A program made the position numbers and the translations under genes. Under the pieces are notes generated by a model. It searched no databases. It was not told the origin of the DNA and saw only the letters and a list, made by a program, of their open reading frames with translations. Shown here piece after piece: positions 58,907 to 64,000 of a DNA stretch of 64,000 nt (the first letter of the stretch is position 1; each line of letters starts with the position of its first letter). This DNA comes from Bifidobacterium saimiriisciurei. Lineage in GTDB: Bacteria; Actinomycetota; Actinomycetes; Actinomycetales; Bifidobacteriaceae. The DNA lies in the NCBI RefSeq assembly GCF_010667655.1, contig NZ_WHZU01000003.1, positions 95,542 through 159,541 on the forward strand, read 5' to 3'.

Positions 58907-61597
58907 CGGATCGAAGTCACGACGGACGCGACGGCGCGGACGCTCGGAACGCTCCTCGCGGTCGGCGCGGTACTCGTCGTAGGAGTCGTCGACGGCGTAG
59001 CGCGGCGCCTCGCGACGGCCGCCACGGCGATCGTCGCGGTAGTCGTCGCGACGACGATCGTCACGGTCACGACGGCCGCCACGGCGGTCATCGCGATCCC
59101 TGCGGTCATCGCGATCGCGACGGTCATCACGGTCACGACGGCGATCGTCGCGGTAGTCGCGGTCGTCGTCGCGATCGAAATCGCGGTCGTCCTCATAGTC
59201 GTCGTAGTGACGGCGACGGCCACGGCGGTCGTCACGGTCACGACGGTCGTCGCGATCGCGGCGATCATCACGGTCACGACGGCCACGGCCACGGTAGCCG
59301 CGGTCATCACGGTCTCCACGGCCGCCACGGCGGTCGTCGCGATCGCCGCGGCCACGGCCGCCACGATCGGCGCCGCGACCGGCGCCGGACTCCTGGTCCT
59401 CGAAGCCGGGGATGGCCAGCGAGATCTTGCCGCGGTCGTCCACGCCCTGGACGATCACCTCGACGGTGTCGCCTTCCTTGAGCACGTCCTCGACGGCGTC
59501 GATGCGCTCGCCGTTGGCGAGGTTGCGGATCTGGCTGATGTGCAGCAGGCCGTCGGTGCCCGGGGTGAGGTTCACGAACGCGCCGAACGACGTGGTCTTG
59601 ACGACCTTGCCGTTGTACTGCTCGCCGGCCTCCGGCACATGCGGGTTGGCGATCTGGTCGATGATCTGCTTGGCCTTCTCGGCGCCCTCGCCACCCTCGG
59701 AGGAGATGAACACGGTGCCGTCGTCCTCGATGGCGATCTCGGCGCCGGTGTCCTCCTGGATCTGGTTGATCATCTTGCCCTTCGGACCGATGACCTCGCC
59801 GATCTTGTCGACCGGAACGGTGGTGGTGATGATGCGCGGAGCGTACTCGCTCATCTCGGCCGGGCCGTCGATGCACTCGTTGATGAGGTCGAGGATCGTG
59901 GCGCGGGCCTCGTGGGCCTGCTGCAGGGCGGCGGCCAGGATGTCGGCGGGGATGCCGTCGAGCTTGGTGTCGAGCTGCAGGGCGGTGATGAACTCGCTGG
60001 TGCCGGCGACCTTGAAGTCCATGTCGCCGAACGCGTCCTCGGCGCCCAGGATGTCGGTCAGGGTCTTGAAGACGTGCTGGCCGTCGACGTCGCCGGAGAC
60101 CAGACCCATGGCGATGCCCGCGACCGGGGCCTTCAGCGGCACGCCGGCGGCAAGCAGAGACAGGGTGGAGGCGCACACGGAGCCCATGGAGGTGGAGCCG
60201 TTGGAACCGATGGCCTCGGAGACCTGACGGATGGCGTAGGGGAACTCCTCGCGGCTCGGCAGCACCGGCACGATGGCCTTCTCAGCGAGGGCGCCGTGGC
60301 CGATCTCGCGGCGCTTCGGGGAGCCGACGCGGCCGGTCTCGCCGGTGGAGTACGGCGGCATCTCGTAGTTGTGCATGTAGCGCTTGGTGTTCGGGCCGGA
60401 AAGCGCGTCGATCTGCTGCTCCATCTTGAGCATGTTCAGCGTGGTGACGCCCAGGATCTGGGTCTCGCCGCGCTGGAACAGGGCGGAGCCGTGCACGCGG
60501 GGCACGATGTCCACCTCGGCGGACAGGGTGCGGATGTCGCGCAGGCCACGGCCGTCGATGCGGTAGTCCTGCGTGAGGATGCGGCGGCGGACGATCTGGC
60601 GCTGCAGCTCCTTGAACGCGTTGCCGATCTCCTTTTCCTTCTCGGCGTCGTCCATGTCGGTGAACTCGCCGGCGAGGGTGTCCTTCACCTGCTGCTTGAT
60701 CTCGGCGATGCGGTCCTGGCGCGGCAGCTTCTCGGCGATGGACAGGGCCTCGTCGAGCTGGCCGTGGGCGATCTCGTCGATGCGGTTGTACAGGTCGTCG
60801 GTGTACTCCGGGAAGAGCTGAAACTCGCGGGTCTCCTTGGCGGCCTTGGCCTTGAGCTCGTTCTGGGCCTCGCAGATCACCTTGATGAACGGCTTGGCGG
60901 CCTCGAGGCCACCGGCCACGACGGTCTCGTCGGGCTTGATCTGGCCGTCCTCGTAGATGAGCTTCCAGGCGTTCTTGCCGGCACCGGCCTCGATCATGGC
61001 GATGGCGACGTCGCCGTTCTCGATCACACGGCCGGCGACCACGATCTCGAACACGGCGCGCTCGCGCTCGCTCCAACGCGGGAAGGCGACCCACTGGCCG
61101 TCGATGAGGGCCAGGCGCACGCCGGAGACCGGGCCTTCGAACGGCAGGCCGGAGATCAGCGTGGAGGCGGAGGCGGCGTTCAGCGCGATGACGTCATAGG
61201 CGTCCTCGGGATTGATGGCGAGGATGGTCTCCACAACCTGCACTTCGTTGCGCAGCGTGTGCGGGAACAGCGGACGCAGCGGGCGGTCGATGATGCGGCA
61301 GGCCAGGATGGCCTCGGAGCTCGGACGGCCCTCGCGGCGGAAGAAGGAGCCCGGGATCTTGCCCGCGGCGTACATCTTCTCTTCGACGTCGACGGTCAGC
61401 GGGAAGAAGTCGTAGTTCTCCTTCGGGCTGGAGCCGGCGGTGGTGGTGCTCAGCACCATGGAATCATCATCAAGATAGGCGGCTACTGCCCCATCCGCCT
61501 GCTGGGCGAGACGACCCGTCTCGAAGCGCAGCGTGCGCTTGCCGAATGAACCATTGTCGATAACGGCCTCTACGGCCTTGATCTCGGGACCCTCCAT
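58895..61597 (-). CDS. pnp: Polyribonucleotide nucleotidyltransferase with long Arg/Asp-rich tail
   Basis: This 900-aa protein has two RNase PH domains, the second with [15 protein letters not shown] and [19 protein letters not shown], then a KH domain ([15 protein letters not shown]) and an S1 domain ([25 protein letters not shown]). The family normally ends soon after S1. Here about 165 residues follow, dominated by RDDRR/DRDD repeats and RGGR, ending in FDPFED. It degrades RNA 3' to 5' with phosphate. AAGGAGG precedes the ATG at 61597. It lies downstream of rpsO, the classical order, with a terminator between. Confidence 0.95.
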   Translation of the reverse strand: MEGPEIKAVEAVIDNGSFGKRTLRFETGRLAQQADGAVAAYLDDDSMVLSTTTAGSSPKENYDFFPLTVDVEEKMYAAGKIPGSFFRREGRPSSEAILACRIIDRPLRPLFPHTLRNEVQVVETILAINPEDAYDVIALNAASASTLISGLPFEGPVSGVRLALIDGQWVAFPRWSERERAVFEIVVAGRVIENGDVAIAMIEAGAGKNAWKLIYEDGQIKPDETVVAGGLEAAKPFIKVICEAQNELKAKAAKETREFQLFPEYTDDLYNRIDEIAHGQLDEALSIAEKLPRQDRIAEIKQQVKDTLAGEFTDMDDAEKEKEIGNAFKELQRQIVRRRILTQDYRIDGRGLRDIRTLSAEVDIVPRVHGSALFQRGETQILGVTTLNMLKMEQQIDALSGPNTKRYMHNYEMPPYSTGETGRVGSPKRREIGHGALAEKAIVPVLPSREEFPYAIRQVSEAIGSNGSTSMGSVCASTLSLLAAGVPLKAPVAGIAMGLVSGDVDGQHVFKTLTDILGAEDAFGDMDFKVAGTSEFITALQLDTKLDGIPADILAAALQQAHEARATILDLINECIDGPAEMSEYAPRIITTTVPVDKIGEVIGPKGKMINQIQEDTGAEIAIEDDGTVFISSEGGEGAEKAKQIIDQIANPHVPEAGEQYNGKVVKTTSFGAFVNLTPGTDGLLHISQIRNLANGERIDAVEDVLKEGDTVEVIVQGVDDRGKISLAIPGFEDQESGAGRGADRGGRGRGDRDDRRGGRGDRDDRGYRGRGRRDRDDRRDRDDRRDRDDRRGRRRHYDDYEDDRDFDRDDDRDYRDDRRRDRDDRRDRDDRRDRDDRRGGRRDRDDRRRDDYRDDRRGGRREAPRYAVDDSYDEYRADREERSERPRRRVRRDFDPFED

Positions 61598-61942
61598 CAG
61601 GGTTCCTCCTTTTGTCGATATTCCTACTATCTATCCATGCCTCTTCTTTTCCCGCCGGCCCGTGCCGACCCCGGCGGCCCGACGGCTGCTCGCCGCACGG
61701 CCGGGGAGGCGAAGGCCTCGGGGGGAGCCGGTTTTCTTCCGCGCTCCCTGCGCGTGATATGCCATGGATCACGCGTCTTTTGCATGCCGGACGTATTCCT
61801 CGATGAGATTCCATACCTCATCCGAATCCCAGGCCGCCCCTTTCGGCCGCGCTGCTCTGGCGCCCTTCGCGACCAACCTCTGTGGCCAGGGGGATTCTTC
61901 CTCGTCTTTCCTCACAGTCGGCAATCCCCCGACATGCAAAAG
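61598..61942 (-). promoter_or_regulatory. rpsO-pnp intergenic region and pnp leader
   Basis: About 345 nt without a gene hold the pnp promoter and leader after the rpsO terminator. Inverted repeats rich in GGCC/CCGG are present near 61655-61700, but no defined regulatory RNA was recognised. Confidence 0.4.
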
Positions 61943-61967
61943 CGCCCGAGCAGGTTATGCCCGGGCG
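61943..61967 (-). terminator. rpsO terminator
   Basis: CGCCCGGGC pairs with GCTCGGGCG on the minus strand and is followed by CTTTTGC, 12 nt after the rpsO stop. Confidence 0.85.
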
Positions 61968-61978
61968 GAAGAATTCAA

Positions 61979-62248
61979 TTATCGGCGCAGACCGAGGCGT
62001 TCGATCAGGGAACGGTAACGTTCGATGTCAACGCGCTTGAGGTAGTCCAGCAGACGGCGACGATCACCGATCATGAGCTGCATGCCACGACGGGAGTGGT
62101 GATCATGCTTGTGCTCCTTGAGGTGCTCGGTCAGATCCGAGATGCGCTTGGACAGCAGCGCCACCTGAACCTCGGGCGAACCGGTGTCGCCCTCGTGCGT
62201 CGCGTACTCGGAAATGATTGCCTGCTTTTCAGCGTTGCTAAGAGCCAC
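61979..62248 (-). CDS. rpsO: 30S ribosomal protein S15
   Basis: This 89-aa protein is the exact family length. It starts [27 protein letters not shown] and ends [20 protein letters not shown], with the conserved [25 protein letters not shown] helix region. It binds 16S rRNA in the platform. Initiation is at a GTG codon, closely preceded by AAGGAGGAG. The gene is followed by a terminator and then pnp. Confidence 0.97.
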   Translation of the reverse strand: MALSNAEKQAIISEYATHEGDTGSPEVQVALLSKRISDLTEHLKEHKHDHHSRRGMQLMIGDRRRLLDYLKRVDIERYRSLIERLGLRR

Positions 62249-62382
62249 AGCTCCTCCTTGTGTTCAGTGTTGTTGCGCGGTGCCGTGGGCATGATGCTCA
62301 CAGCGCTCTCTATCCGCGGGCGAAACACGCCAAAATTCAAGTATACACGCAGGGCGGACGAAGCCCCGACCGTGCGTCACGC

Positions 62383-63123
62383 TCACACCGCGGTGACGAG
62401 GCCGCCGAGCAGCACGACCAGCAGCGCCACCACCTCGATGACGAAGAACATCGACAGCGCCGACCAGCTGCGCGTGAGCGTATTGAGCCGGGAGTCCTTG
62501 TGAATCGTGACCAGCAGGCCCACATAGACCACGGCGAACACCGCCAGCCCCACCGCCGCGGAGATGATGCCGAGGTTGGCCGCGTTGATGGGCGGCGCCG
62601 CCTCGCCATACACCACGTACGTGGAATTCCAGAAATTGAGGCGAAGCAGGCCCACGCCGGCGACCAGCTGCTCCAACGCCAGCGCGAGGATGAACAGCAC
62701 ACGCCACAGCACGCGCTTCGTCTCCATGACCGCCATGCCCAGCGAGGCGAACATGACCACGGTGATCGCCCACGACAGCAGCGCCATGCCACGGGGATCG
62801 AACGGCTCGACGAAATCGACGACGAGCTGCGTGCCGTTCATCGCCAGCAGGCGGCCGCCGCCGTACGGCACGATGATGGCCGCGATCAGCGCGATGATGA
62901 ACGCCGCCCAACGGCCCTTGTGCCAGCGGCGACGTCCCAGCTCCGCGATGGACGGCTCGCGCGGATGGGATTCGCTCGGATCGGTCACCCGGGCCTTCGC
63001 GCCGGCGTCCTTGGCCTCGGCGCCCTTCATATCAACGGCCTTCATATCGGCGTCATACTGCGTTCCGACGCCGGCCGGCATCCCGTCCATGTCGCGACTC
63101 GTCTTGCTTGATTCGGTTGCCAT
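62383..63123 (-). CDS. Hypothetical integral membrane protein
   Basis: The protein is 246 aa. The first 65 residues are hydrophilic and charged (Asp/Lys/Ala-rich) and end in an Arg/Lys cluster. About five hydrophobic helices follow: WAAFIIALIAAIIVPYGGG, ALLSWAITVVMFASLGMAV, RVLFILALALEQLVAGVGLL, AAVGLAVFAVVYVGLL and VIEVVALLVVLLGGLV. No catalytic motif or known family is recognised. It is a single gene between rpsO and the tRNA. Confidence 0.7.
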   Translation of the reverse strand: MATESSKTSRDMDGMPAGVGTQYDADMKAVDMKGAEAKDAGAKARVTDPSESHPREPSIAELGRRRWHKGRWAAFIIALIAAIIVPYGGGRLLAMNGTQLVVDFVEPFDPRGMALLSWAITVVMFASLGMAVMETKRVLWRVLFILALALEQLVAGVGLLRLNFWNSTYVVYGEAAPPINAANLGIISAAVGLAVFAVVYVGLLVTIHKDSRLNTLTRSWSALSMFFVIEVVALLVVLLGGLVTAV

Positions 63124-63177
63124 GCACGCTCCAATCGTTCGTCCCCGCGGAAAATCGGGCTTCCCGAATACAAGAAA

Positions 63178-63197
63178 ACCGTTGCCATGGCAACGGT
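63178..63197 (-). terminator. Terminator of tRNA-Gly
   Basis: ACCGTTGCC and GGCAACGGT form a palindromic stem followed by TTTTC on the minus strand, 7 nt beyond the tRNA 3' end. Confidence 0.85.
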
Positions 63198-63203
63198 CTC
63201 AAG

Positions 63204-63277
63204 TGGAGCGGATGACGGGAATCGAACCCGCGTAATCAGTTTGGAAGACTGAGGCTCTACCATTGAGCTACATCCGC
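63204..63277 (-). tRNA. tRNA-Gly (anticodon TCC)
   Basis: On the minus strand the gene opens GCGGATGTAGCTCAATGGTA, has the anticodon loop CTTCCAA, the T arm GGGTTCGATTCCC and the acceptor end ATCCGCT with CCA encoded. All four arms pair and the length is normal. It is followed by a terminator. Confidence 0.97.
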
Positions 63278-63450
63278 AGTGGAAGCGCAAACTTCCGAAA
63301 AACGATTATTACATACGTTCCTGATTTTGCAAAATCCATCGTCGGCCGGCATCGTCGCCCGGCAGCGTCATTCAACATTGCCATAGGTCGATAAGCATTG
63401 TTGCGGGCCGGCGCGGCGCGTGCCGCCCGCCGGCCCGATACCGTACTACT

Positions 63451-64000
63451 ATGCGCTACGACTTTACCTCCATCATCGACCGCCACGGCAGGGACGCGAT
63501 CGCCGTGGACGGCGTCGGCTCCATGCCCGGATTCGCGCCCGACGCGCCCAGGCCCGGCTTCGACGAGATCCCCATGTGGATCGCCGACATGAACTTCGCC
63601 ACCGCGCCGAGCATCACGCGGGAGATCGTCAAACGTACGGAGCATCCGCTGTTCGGATACTTCGACCCCAGCGACGACTACTTCAACGCCATCATCGACT
63701 GGCAGCGCGACCGCAACGGCGTGACCGGCCTCGAGGCGAAGCACATCGGCTACGAGAACGGCGTGCTCGGCGGCGTGGTCAGCGCGATGAAGGCGTTCGC
63801 CACGCCCGGCGACGCGGTGCTGCTGCACTCCCCCACCTACGTCGGGTTCACCATGTCGATCGGCGGCAACGGATACCGCATCGTGCACAGCCCGCTCAAG
63901 CGCGACGAGGACGGCGTGTGGCGCATGGACTTCGACGACATGGACCGCAAGATCAAGGAGAACAACATCCATGTGGCGGTGTTCTGCTCGCCGCACAACC
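63451..64000 (+). CDS. MalY/PatB-type PLP aminotransferase (cystathionine beta-lyase-like), truncated by window end
   Basis: An open frame begins at the ATG at 63451 and runs past the window end. The 183 residues seen include PMWIADMNFATAPSI, HPLFGYFDPSDDYF and a cofactor-domain start VLGGVVSAMKAFATPGDAVL, the layout of MalY/PatB class I/II aminotransferases. These cleave C-S bonds of cystathionine or cysteine. The PLP Lys lies beyond the window. No Shine-Dalgarno is seen and the ATG follows a TACTACT stretch, so the start is tentative or the message leaderless. Confidence 0.85.
   Translation, partial: MRYDFTSIIDRHGRDAIAVDGVGSMPGFAPDAPRPGFDEIPMWIADMNFATAPSITREIVKRTEHPLFGYFDPSDDYFNAIIDWQRDRNGVTGLEAKHIGYENGVLGGVVSAMKAFATPGDAVLLHSPTYVGFTMSIGGNGYRIVHSPLKRDEDGVWRMDFDDMDRKIKENNIHVAVFCSPHN

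Noticed and set aside
58883-61549. Long + strand open frame opposite pnp
   Set aside because: Antisense of pnp, with extreme Val/Ala/Thr repeats that mirror the Arg/Asp codon repeats of the pnp tail.

Overview
The window looks like a stretch of a Bifidobacterium chromosome (inference). It is GC-rich and gene-dense. It has the rpsO-pnp pair, PepC, a DivIVA-type coiled-coil protein, GntR/LacI/AraC-controlled sugar clusters, and surface proteins ending in LGKTG or LSKTG followed by a membrane helix and Arg-rich tail. No single marker fixes the species. The first 32 bases are a pure C run, so the window probably starts at a contig end.

Layout. (1) 0.1-7.0 kb: a four-gene operon (TIM-barrel epimerase, PfkB kinase, HPS/KGPDC-type synthase, SIS-domain hexuloisomerase), convergent with an esterase and a sugar-porter MFS gene under a divergent AraC regulator. 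(2) 7.2-13.1 kb: hexuronate catabolism (uxuA, uxuB, uxaC) with a divergent LacI regulator. The KDG-type kinase at 940 could supply the next step. (3) 13.3-16.5 kb: a surface protein with two tandem PAP2 acid phosphatase domains. (4) 16.6-32.7 kb: mostly core genes (mtnN, two aroG-type DAHP synthases around a GH78 rhamnosidase, prs, pepC, a DivIVA-like protein, pcp, ispD, pgeF, a U32 protein, a LysE exporter). (5) 33.0-41.1 kb: a MocR regulator and a first sugar-acid module (YiaK-like reductase, aldo/keto reductase, FCD-GntR regulator, MHS-type MFS, zinc dehydrogenase). (6) 42.0-55.7 kb: an island bounded by two directly repeated copies of a structured repeat cassette. Its left half is visibly poorer in GC (Ntn amidase, DMT transporter, GATase1-like protein, LacI regulator, epsilon/zeta-like pair with a frameshifted toxin). 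Its right half encodes an apparently complete non-phosphorylative sugar oxidation route: dehydrogenase, SMP-30 lactonase, L-fuconate-type dehydratase, DapA-family aldolase, with MFS transporter and FCD-GntR regulator. (7) 55.7-64 kb: a YhcH/YiaL-family protein, an InlB-repeat surface protein, pnp, rpsO, a membrane protein, tRNA-Gly(TCC) and the start of a MalY/PatB-type aminotransferase cut by the window end.

The accessory genes share one theme: uptake and oxidation, isomerisation or dehydration of uronic acids, deoxy sugars and sugar acids that feed pyruvate and pentose/hexose phosphates. Each cluster has its own local regulator. The most unusual non-coding signal is a family of exactly 42-nt stem-loop units spaced 19, 72 and 19 nt apart. 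The same architecture occurs at both edges of the 13.3-kb island.
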